This document shows, one piece after another, positions 51,823 to 62,700 of a stretch of 64,000 nt of DNA. The notes below the pieces were generated by a model. The model was given only the letters and a program-made list of their open reading frames with translations. It did no database searches and was not told where the DNA came from. Position numbers and translations under genes: made by a program. How positions within the stretch are numbered: position 1 is the stretch's first letter; each line of letters begins with the position of its first letter. Origin of the DNA: Methanolobus psychrophilus R15 (GTDB lineage Archaea; Halobacteriota; Methanosarcinia; Methanosarcinales; Methanosarcinaceae); the NCBI GenBank assembly GCA_000306725.1, contig CP003083.1:620001-684000 (forward strand). Direction: 5' to 3'.

Positions 51823-52749
51823 ATGAGAACGATTATTACCCTGACAATGAACCCTGCTATTGATAAGAGCACAAGCACTGAACATGTGATACCCGAGCAT
51901 AAGCTCTACTGCAAACCTGCTCAGTATGAGCCTGGTGGAGGTGGTGTCAATGTGTCCAGGGCCATAAAAAAACTGGGAGGCGAATCGCTGCTGGTATATC
52001 CATCAGGAGGCATGGCCGGACAGATGCTCAGTAACCTTCTGGAGCAGGAAGGAGTTAAACAGAAGGCCTTGCCCATTGAGGGAATGACCCGGGAGAACCT
52101 TATAGTGCTGGAGGGATCCACAGGGCAACAGTACCGTTTCGGGATGCCCGGTCCTCAGCTGCAGGCAGGTGAATGGGAGCGGTGCCTCCGCGAACTGTCC
52201 TCGGCCAGCCCGGCGCCGGATTACCTGATAGCCAGCGGGAGTCTTCCCATGGGTGTACCGTCAGACTTCTATGCCCGTGCGGCACGTGTCGGGAAGGACA
52301 TAGGTGCAAAGGTCATCGTTGACGCATCCGGTGAAGCACTTGAGAAGGCCCTGCAGGAAGGTGTTTATCTCATCAAGCCCAATATACGCGAATTCCAGAA
52401 CCTCGCAGGCCAGGATGTCATGGAGGAGCAGCAGATTCTGGACGCGGCCATGAAGATCATAAAAGATGGAATGTGCGAAGTAATAGTAATATCCCTCGGT
52501 GCGGCCGGCGCCCTCCTTGTCTCTGAAAATATGGTCGAGCGCATGGTCCCGCCCACAGTGCCCATTATCAGCAAAGTGGGAGCCGGCGACAGCATGGTCG
52601 CAGGTATCGTCCTGGGTCTGTCAACGGACAAGACACTTAGAGAGGCGGTCCTGTATGGACTGGCTGCCGGTTCTGCAGCTGTCATGACCCCGGGGACAGA
52701 ACTGTGCCGGAAAGAGGACACTGAACGCCTCTACGCAAAAATGATATAA
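51823..52749 (+). CDS. PfkB-family (phospho)fructokinase
   Basis: About 308 residues. ATG 51823 gives better spacing from GCGGAG than ATG 51817. It starts RTIITLTMNPAIDKST, then PGGGGVNVSRAIKKLG (substrate pocket). The second PfkB signature is GAGDSMVAGIVLG with the catalytic Asp near residue 256. NIREFQNL and VISLGAAGALL fit the E. coli PfkB/LacC branch, which phosphorylates fructose 6-phosphate or tagatose 6-phosphate with ATP. It sits 40 bases before the glycogen phosphorylase gene, indicating a shared role in glycogen breakdown and glycolysis. Confidence 0.82.
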   Translation: MRTIITLTMNPAIDKSTSTEHVIPEHKLYCKPAQYEPGGGGVNVSRAIKKLGGESLLVYPSGGMAGQMLSNLLEQEGVKQKALPIEGMTRENLIVLEGSTGQQYRFGMPGPQLQAGEWERCLRELSSASPAPDYLIASGSLPMGVPSDFYARAARVGKDIGAKVIVDASGEALEKALQEGVYLIKPNIREFQNLAGQDVMEEQQILDAAMKIIKDGMCEVIVISLGAAGALLVSENMVERMVPPTVPIISKVGAGDSMVAGIVLGLSTDKTLREAVLYGLAAGSAAVMTPGTELCRKEDTERLYAKMI

Positions 52750-52788
52750 CCGCCCAGCCACTTACAACAGCACGATCAGGAGACGAAA

Positions 52789-54501
52789 ATGCAGGAATTG
52801 CTCATTGAAAAACGTTCCGTCGCCTATTTCTCAATGGAGATAGGCATCGAAGAAAGGATACACACTTATAGCGGCGGCCTTGGAATACTCGCCGGCGATA
52901 CTATCCGCTCATCGGCCGACCTTAAAGTGCCCATGATAGCAGTCACTCTGCTTTACCGTAAAGGGTACTTCCGCCAGCGTCTTGGAGATGACGGATGGCA
53001 ACATGAAGAGCCTGCACCATGGAAGGTGGAGGATTTCATGCACGAGATGTCCGCGAGGGTCCAGGTGACCGTACATGGGAGAAACGTGCATTTGCGAGCC
53101 TGGAAATATGAGGTCAAAGGTATCACGGGCTTTAATGTGCCAATCATCTTCCTTGACGCGGACCTGCCGGAGAACTCACAGTGGGACCGGACGCTGACCC
53201 ATCACCTCTACGGCGGGGACAATTATTATCGTCTCTGCCAGGAGCTCATCCTCGGTGTCGGTGGTATCAGGATGCTCAGGGAGCTTGGTTACAGGAACAT
53301 CCAGAGTTTCCATATGAATGAAGGGCACGCCGCACTCCTTACCCTGGAATTACTTGACGAGGAAGCAAAAAAAGCCGGCAGGGATCGGCTTATAGAGAAC
53401 GACCACAAAGCTGTGCAGAGAAGATGCGTGTTCACGACCCATACTATCGTACCTGCCGGACATGACCAGTTTCCTCTGGAGATGGCACAGATGATCATCG
53501 GTCAAAGGGAGGATTTCTTTGCACTTGACGGAGTACTGCATAATGGTAATACCCTTAACATGACCCGTCTGGCCCTCAACCTGAGCCGCTATGTAAACGG
53601 TGTCGCCAAGAAGCATGGAGAAGCTTCCAGGCAACTGTTCGCCGGCTATTCCATCAACTCCATCACCAATGGCGTTCACGCTGCTACCTGGGTGTCAGAA
53701 CCGTTCAGGCAGCTGTTCGACCAGTATATCCCTATGTGGCAGCGGGATAATTTCAGTCTCCGCTATGCCCTCAACATCCCAAAGGATAAAGTATGGGATG
53801 CCCATCTGCAGGCCAAGAGAAAACTGATCGAATTTGTCAACGCGCAGACAGGCTCAGACCTGGATGAGGAAGTGCTGACCATCGGCTTTGCCAGAAGGGC
53901 TGCGACCTACAAGAGAGGCGACCTTTTGTTCCAGGATCTTGAGCGCCTTAAAAGTATATCCGCCCATACCGGGAAGTTCCAGGTCATCTATGCAGGTAAA
54001 GCACACCCTAAAGACCAGGGGGGCAAGGAACTCATCCAGCGTATCTTCCAGGCAAAGCAGGCACTGGCCAGTGAAGTAAAGGTGGTGTACCTTGAAGACT
54101 ACAACATGACCCTGGGGGCGATGATCACTGCAGGAGTTGACATCTGGCTGAACACACCCGAGCCTCCGATGGAAGCCTCCGGCACAAGCGGGATGAAAGC
54201 TGCTCTTAACGGCGTCCCCAACCTGAGCGTGCCGGACGGATGGTGGATAGAAGGGCATATCGAAGGGCTGACCGGCTGGTCTATCGGTAATGGTATCCCG
54301 GAAAATGCAGAGGATCGCAACCATTCAAAGGATGCGGAGTCACTCTACTACAAGATGGAAAATATAGTCATTCCCCTCTATTACCAGGATCGGGGGCGTT
54401 TCATCGATATGATGCGCTATTCCATCGCCATAAACGGTTCATTCTTCAATACCCACAGGATGATGCAGGAGTATGTGCTCAACGCCTACTTCTCCTGCTG
54501 A
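52789..54501 (+). CDS. glgP: Alpha-glucan (glycogen) phosphorylase, short archaeal type
   Basis: 570 residues, the compact GT35 form. Landmarks are [49 protein letters not shown] and [13 protein letters not shown]. Phosphate/PLP-region signatures are [11 protein letters not shown] and [14 protein letters not shown], and [14 protein letters not shown] carries the PLP-binding Lys near residue 470. It releases glucose 1-phosphate from storage glucan. GGAGACG precedes ATG 52789. It is probably cotranscribed with the PfkB kinase. Confidence 0.92.
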   Translation: MQELLIEKRSVAYFSMEIGIEERIHTYSGGLGILAGDTIRSSADLKVPMIAVTLLYRKGYFRQRLGDDGWQHEEPAPWKVEDFMHEMSARVQVTVHGRNVHLRAWKYEVKGITGFNVPIIFLDADLPENSQWDRTLTHHLYGGDNYYRLCQELILGVGGIRMLRELGYRNIQSFHMNEGHAALLTLELLDEEAKKAGRDRLIENDHKAVQRRCVFTTHTIVPAGHDQFPLEMAQMIIGQREDFFALDGVLHNGNTLNMTRLALNLSRYVNGVAKKHGEASRQLFAGYSINSITNGVHAATWVSEPFRQLFDQYIPMWQRDNFSLRYALNIPKDKVWDAHLQAKRKLIEFVNAQTGSDLDEEVLTIGFARRAATYKRGDLLFQDLERLKSISAHTGKFQVIYAGKAHPKDQGGKELIQRIFQAKQALASEVKVVYLEDYNMTLGAMITAGVDIWLNTPEPPMEASGTSGMKAALNGVPNLSVPDGWWIEGHIEGLTGWSIGNGIPENAEDRNHSKDAESLYYKMENIVIPLYYQDRGRFIDMMRYSIAINGSFFNTHRMMQEYVLNAYFSC

Positions 54502-54725
54502 GCGGGACTTCGTCCAGGAATTTCGGATAAGATCCACTACAAATCGATGTGAGATTTGACCAGGCACTAAAGCCATCATATGCAGATAGATATATAAGTA
54601 GAAATTCTACTCTAGAATAAAGGGATTAGTTTGGAAAATCAAACTAAGTCCATTTGTGTGTATGATCTTAGTTATTAGAAAGGACAAAGATCAATCACGC
54701 TCTACATATCGGGGGTAAGTAGCGT

Positions 54726-55496
54726 ATGATAAATAATCTATTCGATCTTACTGGCAAGGTTGCAATTGTAACCGGTGCCTCTAGCGGATTGGGAGTACAG
54801 TTTGCTAAAGCATTAGCTAATGCCGGAGCAAATATTACTATTGCAGCAAGAAGAGTTGAGAAGTTAGAAGCACTTAAGAGAGAACTGGAAGAAATTGGCG
54901 TAAAGTGTCTCGCAGTAAAGTGCGATGTTTTGATAGAGGCTGATGTCATAAATGTGGTCGAGCGCACAGTTGAAGAATTTGGGAAACTGGACATTCTGGT
55001 AAATAACGCTGGAACGTCTTCTTTTGCACCGGCGGAAGATATGACCGGAGAAGAATGGGATAAAGTGCTTGATACAAATCTCAGAGGTGTGTTCTTCTTC
55101 GCAAAACACGCTGCCAGAAAGATGAAAGAACGCAACTATGGAAGAATAATCAACATAGCTTCAATGTACGGTGTAATTGGAAATACACAATATCCGGTCT
55201 CTTCTTATCATGCGTCAAAAGGAGGAGAGGTGAACCTTACAAGAGCACTGGCAGGCGAGTGGGCACAATACGGAATTACGGTGAATGCTATAGGGCCCGG
55301 ATTCTTTGAGTCTGAGATGACGAAAGATCTCATCTCCGACGATGAGTTTCAGAATTTCATTCGATCAAGATGTCCTATGAAACGGATTGGCAGACCAGGT
55401 GAGATGGATGGTTTGCTTGTATACCTTGCATCTGACAATTCCAGTTATTTGACGGGCGAGCATATCTGTGTTGATGGTGGATGGGCTGCTGTATGA
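54726..55496 (+). CDS. Short-chain dehydrogenase/reductase
   Basis: 256 residues. Classical SDR: TGASSGLG for NAD(P), NNAG, catalytic Ser in NIASMYGVIG, YHASKGGEVNLTRAL with the Tyr/Lys pair, and the C-terminal GEHICVDGGWA. The layout is near gluconate 5-dehydrogenase/FabG-like enzymes; the substrate cannot be fixed. A TATA-like GATATATAAGTA near 54588-54599 and GGGGGTAAG before ATG 54726 support single-gene expression. Confidence 0.85.
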   Translation: MINNLFDLTGKVAIVTGASSGLGVQFAKALANAGANITIAARRVEKLEALKRELEEIGVKCLAVKCDVLIEADVINVVERTVEEFGKLDILVNNAGTSSFAPAEDMTGEEWDKVLDTNLRGVFFFAKHAARKMKERNYGRIINIASMYGVIGNTQYPVSSYHASKGGEVNLTRALAGEWAQYGITVNAIGPGFFESEMTKDLISDDEFQNFIRSRCPMKRIGRPGEMDGLLVYLASDNSSYLTGEHICVDGGWAAV

Positions 55497-55630
55497 TTTC
55501 CAACTAAAGGCTTTCCCATCAAGCCAATTTCAAGAGCCATCTATTTTATTCTCTTTTTCGAGATGGATGCAAGTAAGGAATTCCACGAAGCTGACAGGGC
55601 TTTCCTTACCCCATTTATTGAAATTACCAT
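55497..55630. other. Short spacer
   Basis: Lies between the SDR stop and the stop of the interrupted membrane gene. Nothing else is seen. Confidence 0.4.
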
Positions 55631-55813
55631 TCATTCCATTGGCTCGTACCTGAAACCAAATCCCAGGTCCTTCAAAGCCAGCAGGGCCATCAGCATTACA
55701 CAGAAGATGAAGAACACGGATACAAAACATGCAAAATTATAATAGAAGAAATTCACATCCGACAGATTCACATTCATGAAGACAAAGATGCTCAGAGGCT
55801 CATTGTAGACTGG

Positions 55814-55960
55814 GTGAACTACCACCCTATGAATAGGGTGGCTTCCTGCTTCATCATCGAATCCAACGACTCAATTCCACAGGCTTGAACTGTAGTTCCT
55901 ACAGCACGATTTAGAATATTGATAGCTGCATTGTGGTCACGGTCAAGAACTAATCCACAG
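55814..55960 (-). ncRNA. Candidate omega RNA (right-end guide RNA scaffold)
   Basis: By analogy with other IS605 elements the 3' part of tnpB and the right end form the scaffold. The terminal hairpin at 55822-55841 overlaps the tnpB stop. The guide would be the host DNA read just beyond, starting about CAGTCTACAATGAG on the minus strand. The 5' boundary given is approximate. Confidence 0.4.
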
Positions 55961-56988
55961 TATGGACAATTATGTACCCTTACTGCAAGTGGTTTCTCGA
56001 CTTTTTGACCACATTTGCTACAAAGTTGTGATGTATTATATGGATTGACTAATTCTACAAACTTACCAGCTTCTTCCGCTTTGTATTTTGTAATCTGAAT
56101 TAGATTACTCCATGATGCATCATGTATTGATTTTGAAAGTCTTGAATTTTTAACCATATTCATTACATTCAGGTCTTCAAAAGCTATGAAATCGTAAGCA
56201 TTAATGAGTTCCCTACTTATTTTATGGTTAAAATCATTTCTTTGATTGCGTATTTTTCGATGCAATCTGTTTACCTTGTCACATTGTTTTTTCCAATTAT
56301 TAGAAAACTTCCTTTTTTTGCTAAGATTACGTTGTTGTTTCTTTAATTCATCCTCTGTATTGCGATAATAATTTGGAGAATCTATTTGAGTACCATCACT
56401 TAATGTAACCAGAGAATTAAGTCCTACATCAATACCAACAAAAGTAACAGGTTCTACAGGTGTTGTATTATTCTCAATGACTACAGAGAATGTAATATAC
56501 CATTGTTTACCATCTCTGCGGATAGTACACGTCTTGATTTTACCTTCAATTTCTCTATGTAGAACTATCTTAATTTCTCCAATCTTTGATAACTTCAACT
56601 TTTTTCCAGAAATGCTAAAACCAGATTGTGGATAGGTAAAATTATTATATCTGTTCTTACCTTTGAAACGAGGATAACCTGCTTTGGCACCTCCATTCTT
56701 ACATCGTCTAAAAAAGTTATCAAAGGATTTGCCTAATCTCCTGATTACATCCTGTTTAACCTGAGAATGAACATCGATATCAAATTCAAGATATTGAACC
56801 TGATATAATTGTTCCATTGTTGATAATCCCTGATTACATCGGTCGTATGCGTTTCTACGGTCTGCAAGAAATTCGTTATAGATATATCTACAAACATCAA
56901 GTGTCTTATTCAAAGTCACTTCCTGTTGTTTTGCAGGATATAATCTAAACTTATATGATTTCTGCATTAGATACCTATAGGTCAGCAA
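55819..56988 (-). CDS. tnpB: TnpB (RNA-guided nuclease of IS605 family)
   Basis: 389 residues. The N-terminal part begins QKSYKFRLYPAKQQEVTLNK, as usual for OrfB. The RuvC-like core has GIDVGLNSLVTLSDG (first Asp), FEDLNVMNM (Glu) and DRDHNAAINI (last Asp). The zinc ribbon CSKCG...CPYCG lies between them. All catalytic residues are present. ATG near 56967 (MQKSYKF) is a likely alternative start. TnpB proteins cut DNA guided by an RNA made from the right end of the element. Its stop lies beside the right-end hairpin. Confidence 0.93.
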   Translation of the reverse strand: MLTYRYLMQKSYKFRLYPAKQQEVTLNKTLDVCRYIYNEFLADRRNAYDRCNQGLSTMEQLYQVQYLEFDIDVHSQVKQDVIRRLGKSFDNFFRRCKNGGAKAGYPRFKGKNRYNNFTYPQSGFSISGKKLKLSKIGEIKIVLHREIEGKIKTCTIRRDGKQWYITFSVVIENNTTPVEPVTFVGIDVGLNSLVTLSDGTQIDSPNYYRNTEDELKKQQRNLSKKRKFSNNWKKQCDKVNRLHRKIRNQRNDFNHKISRELINAYDFIAFEDLNVMNMVKNSRLSKSIHDASWSNLIQITKYKAEEAGKFVELVNPYNTSQLCSKCGQKVEKPLAVRVHNCPYCGLVLDRDHNAAINILNRAVGTTVQACGIESLDSMMKQEATLFIGW

Positions 56989-57014
56989 CGTTTAAATAAC
57001 TTTTGTACCTATAA

Positions 57015-57251
57015 GTGGATATGCCTTATTCAAGCTCTGCTGTAGGAGTGACTACAAAAAGAGTATTCCAGAAGTTCCCTGAACTACGAAAAAAAGAATT
57101 TTGGGGTAATCATCTTTGGTCACCAAGTTATTATGTTGGTTCACATGGTCAAGTATCTGCTGAAACAATTAAGAAATACATTGACGGAAGTTCCAATAGG
57201 GGCCGTAATTCATCCACCTGCTCCAGTTCAGAGAACTGGAACTCCCATTAA
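57015..57251 (+). pseudogene. TnpA (Y1 transposase), N-terminally truncated
   Basis: The frame keeps the C-terminal part of the IS200-type transposase: KRVFQKFPELRKKEFWG, then HLWSPSYYVGSHGQ and SAETIKKYI with the Tyr of the active site. The upstream ~65 residues with the HUH metal motif are absent. It ends in the left-end hairpin. The residues after the Tyr are not the usual Y-x3-Q. Divergent from tnpB, as in IS605. Self-transposition is unlikely. Confidence 0.8.
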
Positions 57252-57806
57252 ATCTTCGATTTAACGTGAGTTTAAAAACGGTGGTCTTCTTACTTCAACG
57301 TGATAAAGATACATCAGGCCACCATCGGCCACATCGTCCAGCAGCAGGTGGGAAAGGAAAGCTGCCTCTGCGAAGATGCCAATAGATGTTGCCTTGGATA
57401 TATTCCTGTAGATAAGATAGCCAAACAGTACGGCAAGAGCAAAGGCCACAATTCCAAAGAAAAGCGAGTGCGTAGGTACCGGACCTATCATGGTGTGCTT
57501 CAGGTTGCCATGCAGGAAATAGTTCCACACAGCAGGCACATCCGGGAAAAGAGAGCCTATGCTCCCCACGATGAACAACATGCCAAGATGCCCGGTATCC
57601 CCGAGGCTGATCTCTCTCCTGAAAGATGAAGTGAGGACTGCAAACACACCCACAAGAGATCGCAAATCCTGATCTTGCTTTTATGCCCACTTAGACACTT
57701 GTTAATCACAGTTTGAGCAACATATCTTTTCGACTGGGAGCCGTAACATCAAAATCTTAATCTAGGACGGTCTCATAAAAGCGCTGACTTTAAAATAAAA
57801 CGTGTT

Positions 57807-59252
57807 GTGGTTGGCTTGAGATTTAATGTGGTTATGGGTGTATTGGGTTCTATTCTCTGGCTGCTTGCCGGGTTTATGTTAATTCCATTGCTTGTTGCTG
57901 TATATTATAGAGAGCCGCTGCATACTTTTGTAATCCCTCTGCTGCTGATATTAATATTTGCTGTGCTTTTGAAATCATTCGTTAAGAAAGAAAGTGGAGA
58001 ATGGAACCTTAAGGAAGGTTTTTTAATAGTGGCATCGGCATGGCTTCTTGCAGCAGTGTTCTATTCAATTCCATACATGCTCGAAGGTGTCCCTCCAATA
58101 AATGCCCTGTTTGAATCCATGTCAGGGGTAACGGCTACCGGAGCAACTGCACTCACTGAAATTGAGAGTCATAGCAAAAGTCTGTTATTTTTGAGAAGTA
58201 TGACCCAATGGCTTGGAGGCATGGGAATTATCATGTTGTTCGTTGCTATCCTGCCAAAACTCGGTGTAGCAGGAAGGCAGATATTCCGTGCAGAGGTTCC
58301 GGTCCTTCAGGAAGACAAACTGCACCCGAGGATCAGGGGGACTGCAAAGAACCTATGGTTCATTTATATCCTGCTTTCACTTATCGAATTCATTGTCCTG
58401 AGCATCGCAGGGTTGTCCCCTTATGACGCTATTACCCATACATTTACATCCATCTCGTGCTCAGGTTTTTCCCCGTACTCTGACAGCATAGCAGCTTTCA
58501 ACGACCCTCTGGTCGAGATCATTATCATGTGTTTCATGTTCCTGGGAGGAGCTAATTTTGCCCTCCACTACAGAACAATATTTTCGGATAGAAAAAGCCT
58601 GATAAATGATCAGGAGTTCAGGTTCTACTTTTTCATAATTGCGACTGCGACCCTTCTGCTCGCATTTAATCTGTTCAGGACCGAAATATATTCACTCACT
58701 GATGCTTTCAGGTACAGCAGTTTCCATGTCATTTCTATCCTTACAACCACAGGTTATGCAACGGCGGATTTCAACCTATGGCCGGATTCATCCAGGTTCA
58801 TACTGTTTTTACTGATGTTCATAGGAGGTTGCGCGGGTTCCACTTCAGGCGGCCTGAAGGTTGTACGCTTGCTTCTTCTGCTAAAACACACAGAAAAGGT
58901 CCTCTTCAGGACAATCCATCCCAAGGCTGTCACACCGATCCGTTTGAACGATAAAATAGTTCCCGAAGATGTCATGCATTCGATCGTATCCTTTATGGTG
59001 ATATATATCATGATATTCTTTACCAGCTCGGCCTTACTCTCTTTTATGGGAATGGATTTTGTTACTGCCCTGAGTGCTTCCATTGCAACCCTTGGCAATG
59101 TCGGCCCGGGCCTGGGTCTTGTGGGCCCGATGGAAAGTTTTGACGCGATCCCTGACATGGGCAAGCTGATTCTGACCGCGAATATGTGGATAGGACGGCT
59201 TGAGGTCTTCACTGTGATTGTGCTGCTGACGCCTGCCTTCTGGAAGAAATGA
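57807..59252 (+). CDS. trkH: TrkH-family potassium transporter
   Basis: 481 residues, about ten to twelve membrane segments. The four selectivity-filter loops are visible in order: SGVTATGATAL, SISCSGFSPY, ILTTTGYATAD and ATLGNVGPGL. Other family signs are MTQWLGGMGIIMLFVAILP and GGCAGSTSGGLKVVR. It mediates K+ (or Na+) uptake, usually with a cytosolic TrkA; none lies next to it in this window. The start is GTG 57807 or TTG 57816, with ATG 57834 also possible. Confidence 0.9.
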   Translation: MVGLRFNVVMGVLGSILWLLAGFMLIPLLVAVYYREPLHTFVIPLLLILIFAVLLKSFVKKESGEWNLKEGFLIVASAWLLAAVFYSIPYMLEGVPPINALFESMSGVTATGATALTEIESHSKSLLFLRSMTQWLGGMGIIMLFVAILPKLGVAGRQIFRAEVPVLQEDKLHPRIRGTAKNLWFIYILLSLIEFIVLSIAGLSPYDAITHTFTSISCSGFSPYSDSIAAFNDPLVEIIIMCFMFLGGANFALHYRTIFSDRKSLINDQEFRFYFFIIATATLLLAFNLFRTEIYSLTDAFRYSSFHVISILTTTGYATADFNLWPDSSRFILFLLMFIGGCAGSTSGGLKVVRLLLLLKHTEKVLFRTIHPKAVTPIRLNDKIVPEDVMHSIVSFMVIYIMIFFTSSALLSFMGMDFVTALSASIATLGNVGPGLGLVGPMESFDAIPDMGKLILTANMWIGRLEVFTVIVLLTPAFWKK

Positions 59253-59729
59253 AGAGATAGAAGAATAATGTATTCAGCGCCGGTACGGGTGTCTTTCCTT
59301 TCTGTTACGATTAACGGGCGTCGGGGTAGAGAAAGCCTAGGTTCTTTACAGGTTGTCCGATAATTACTACCAGTAATAGGAAAATTCCTTCTTTCCCACT
59401 TTAAAGGCCCCATAAGCCTTTTTTCCCACTTTAAAGGCTCTATAAGCCTTCTTTTCCTCGGTTTTTGCGATGAAATCGAATTGCCGGACAGCCTGTTCAG
59501 CCGTGTGTAGTTGACTGTGCTCTCTGTAAATTATGGTAGTTCAAATTGAACTACAGATTTTCATAGAGCCAAAGATATTAACTTTCGAAGAGAAATATTA
59601 TATGTCTTTGGCATATAATAATATTGCATATAATATTAATGTCACTCGTTAATCATGAATTCGGACTAAAAAAGATATTCTGCCTCTCAACTCTACTTTA
59701 ATACTAATGATAATTTAAAAGGTGCAAGT
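59253..59729. other. Intergenic region with repeats
   Basis: No gene supported. A ~32-base tandem pair (CCCACTTTAAAGGC...ATAAGCCTT) lies at about 59394-59451, and 59433-59500 matches the intergenic repeat at 42704-42769. AT-rich promoter sequence for the protease gene follows (GCATATAATAATATTGCATA near 59610). Confidence 0.55.
59433..59500. repeat. Dispersed intergenic repeat, copy 2
   Basis: Begins AAAGGCTCTATAAGCCTT (itself a small hairpin) and ends CGGACAGCCTGTTCAG. Aligns with 42704-42769. Confidence 0.55.
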
Positions 59730-62700
59730 TTGAAAAACCAATTTATAGTCTTAAAAATATTTTCTATTTCCCTGATTGCCTTTTGCATTTTGAACACGGC
59801 AATCTATGCAGTATCTGCAGAAGCACAAATGGCAGCTCTAAATCCGGATTTCATTGAATATATCTCAAGTCTGGAAAATGATCAGAGCAAGATCTCTACT
59901 ACAGGTTTAAACGCACAATCCTCAATAGAAGGTTACTATCCCCTGGGTGCAATACCTGGCCCCCTTGATCTCAGCCACTTATCCGCCCTCCAGAGTTCAG
60001 TTCCTGGTCTACTGGCTCTTCAGTCCACTTTACCATCAAGTTTTGACCTCAGAGAGCAGAATAACGTTACTTCTGTTAAAGACCAGGGATATGTGGGTGC
60101 ATGCTGGGCTTTTGCTTCAATAGCTTCCCTTGAATCTAATCAATTAAAAGCTACAGGAATAGAGTGGAACTTTTCTGAAAACCATATGAAGAACTTACTG
60201 AACGACTGGGATGGCAGTTCTTACGAAAATCGATTTGATTATGATGATGGCGGAGACGCTGTGATGGTCCTCGCTTATCTAACCCGGGGTGATGGACCTG
60301 TATTAGAAAGTGAAGACCCTTATATTGATCACTATAACCAGTCTCCCGATGGCCTGGAAAAAGCTATAACATTTCAAAATGGTTATTATCTTCCTCTTCG
60401 AACTGGCCCTCTTGACAACAACATTCTCAAACGAGCCATCTATGATCATGGTGCGGTTTATAGTGGCATGTATTGGTCCTATAATGCCACTTATTATGGG
60501 ACTTCATATACAACATATTACAATCCCGTATTGGACTTTGATGGCGGTCATGCAATTACCCTGATAGGATGGAACGACACTTTTTCAAGGTCCAACTTTA
60601 ACGGATCATCCATTCCCGCTGGTGACGGTGCATTTATCGCCAAGAACAGCTGGAGTTCTGAATGGGGAGTAAATGATGGATACTTCTATATCTCCTACTA
60701 TGATCAGTATTTTGGGAAAATGGAAAATGCTCTTTTCCTGCGGGGGGCTTCTGATAATATCTACAGCAATATTTATCAATATGACATGCTCGGCCACACC
60801 AGGAGTTTCGGCTATGGAGAGCCGTTTGCATGGGCAGCTAATGTATTTGAGTCTGAAGCAGATGAAGTGATAACAGCGATCGGATTCTATACAACTGCAC
60901 CAAATACCGATTATGAGATATCTGTTTACCGGGACCTGGAAAACCCAACCATATCGCCGTTAAGCAATAAGATTCATTCGATAACATATGCTGGAACGAA
61001 AGAATTCACCGGCTACCATACGATTGAAATTGAGCCCATCATGATACCGGAAAATACAACATTTTCAATCGCCATTAACTACACACACGACTCATATCTA
61101 TTTCCAATACCTGTAGAAAGTGCTATTTCTGGTTTTAGCAGTCGAGCGACCTCAAATACCGGAGAGAGCTTTGCCAGTGCCGATGGGATATTATGGGAAG
61201 ACTTCGGGGAGAGTAATGGCAGTATATGTATCAAGGCATTTACCGTAGAGCCTACTCTTGATAGGATATGGGAGGAGGGGATGCCCAATCCTTATATTTG
61301 GGATTCGACCAGCTTTTCAGGGTTCCATTATGATATCAGAACGGGCACAAACACAGAAAAAATGATAATGACCATTCCCTATACTGGCAGGATAGTAAAC
61401 AGTGGAGACATTATATACCAGACAATACCTGCGGAAACATGCTTCGAATATGACAGCTGGGGCAGGTATGAAGTTATCGGGCTTATGGGTGAAAAATATT
61501 TTACGGGCTATACTGCAAACACTTCCAGTTCGATCTCATTGAGCGGTCAGGAGGAAATATTCTCATCGGGAATTGTATCAAAGGTACTAATTGATAGAAA
61601 CGAGTCGGAGCTCATCTATGCTGATTCATCGCTGGCCCTTGGGGATGGGTATGAGCTTAATATCAGACAGATAGATACAGAAGATAACAAATTGTGGATT
61701 ATGTTGTCAAAGGAAGGCAATGAGATTGATGATGCGATAATTAATGACAATTCAGATTTCATATATACCGCAGACCTTTGGGACATAGATGATGTTACAC
61801 TTATCGCGGTCCGTTTTGGTAACATAAGTAATACAGAAGGCATCCCCGGTGCTTTCGTAACAGGTGTATTCCAGATATCCGAAAATACCCTTGCACTGGA
61901 AAACGGTACAAGGCATGGAAAAATGGAGATCACATCTTTAAGTGAAAAACACGTTGAAATGAAAAACTGGGAATGTTTTGCACTTGACCGGGGAGAGACC
62001 ATCCCTATTATGGGAACTATCGGTTTTGTGATTGCAGACACCAGTACCCTCAGATTTGCGCCGGCGACCAGTAATCCCGTTTCCGGAAAGTACAAGATAC
62101 GTGGCACTCTTGCTGAGGACGAGAACATGACATGGACTCCCTCAAACTTTGAAGGGTTTAAGTATAATATTTATTCAGACAATATCGACTCTGAACGGCT
62201 GTTAATTCTAGCTGACCTTACGAAAGAACAAACAATTGTTCCTGCAGGAAGTCTCCTCTATGAGACAAAGATGCAAACATCATACTGTGGAGATGCGATC
62301 CAATTCCAAAAGCTTGGATTGTTTGGGGAAGAATATATTCCACTAACAGACACCAGTCCAGACAAATTGGCACCACTCCTGATAAATGATGGTAATACAT
62401 ATATTATGGAATCAAACCAGTCATTAATATTGGCAAATGGTTATTTTCTCCTTCCATATAAAATCGATATCGAAGGAAGTAAGGTATGGCTGAAACTTTA
62501 CCAGGATGGAGAGTTCATAGACGATGAAATAATAGACACCAGCGGAACCTGGACATATCTACTGGATGGCATTCTCGGTGAAGATGATGTCGAGGTACTG
62601 AAGATACATGTTGGTAGCATCTCATCTGTAACGGACTCTATTAGCATTAAGGGTGTCTGGATGATAGACTGGGAAAATACATTTGAAATTATGCCAGATG

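Larger units (their letters stand above)
55814..57265. mobile_element. IS200/IS605-family element with TnpB and truncated TnpA
   Basis: About 1.45 kb. The left end (high coordinates) has the hairpin TTAAATC-TTC-GATTTAA at 57248-57264 next to host TCAC. The right end has the hairpin CCACCCTAT-GA-ATAGGGTGG at 55822-55841, then TTCAC. Unlike IS elements with target duplications, this family inserts without one, and the host frame joins cleanly across it. Boundaries are uncertain by one base. Confidence 0.8.
55631..57665 (-). pseudogene. DUF457/YdjM-like membrane gene split by IS200/IS605 element
   Basis: The 5' part (57665 to about 57270) encodes a membrane protein with LFIVGSIGSLFPDVP, HTMIGPVPTHSLFFG and FLSHLLLDDVADGG, the Asp/His layout of YdjM/DUF457 proteins. 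It breaks off at VEVRRPPFLNS where the transposon begins. The 3' part (about 55813 to 55631) continues PVYNEPLSIFVF, then a membrane segment (VFFIFCVMLMALLALK), to a stop after RYEPME. Joining the two ends restores a frame of about 190 codons. Only TTG or GTG starts are available near 57665, so the true start is uncertain. Confidence 0.75.
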
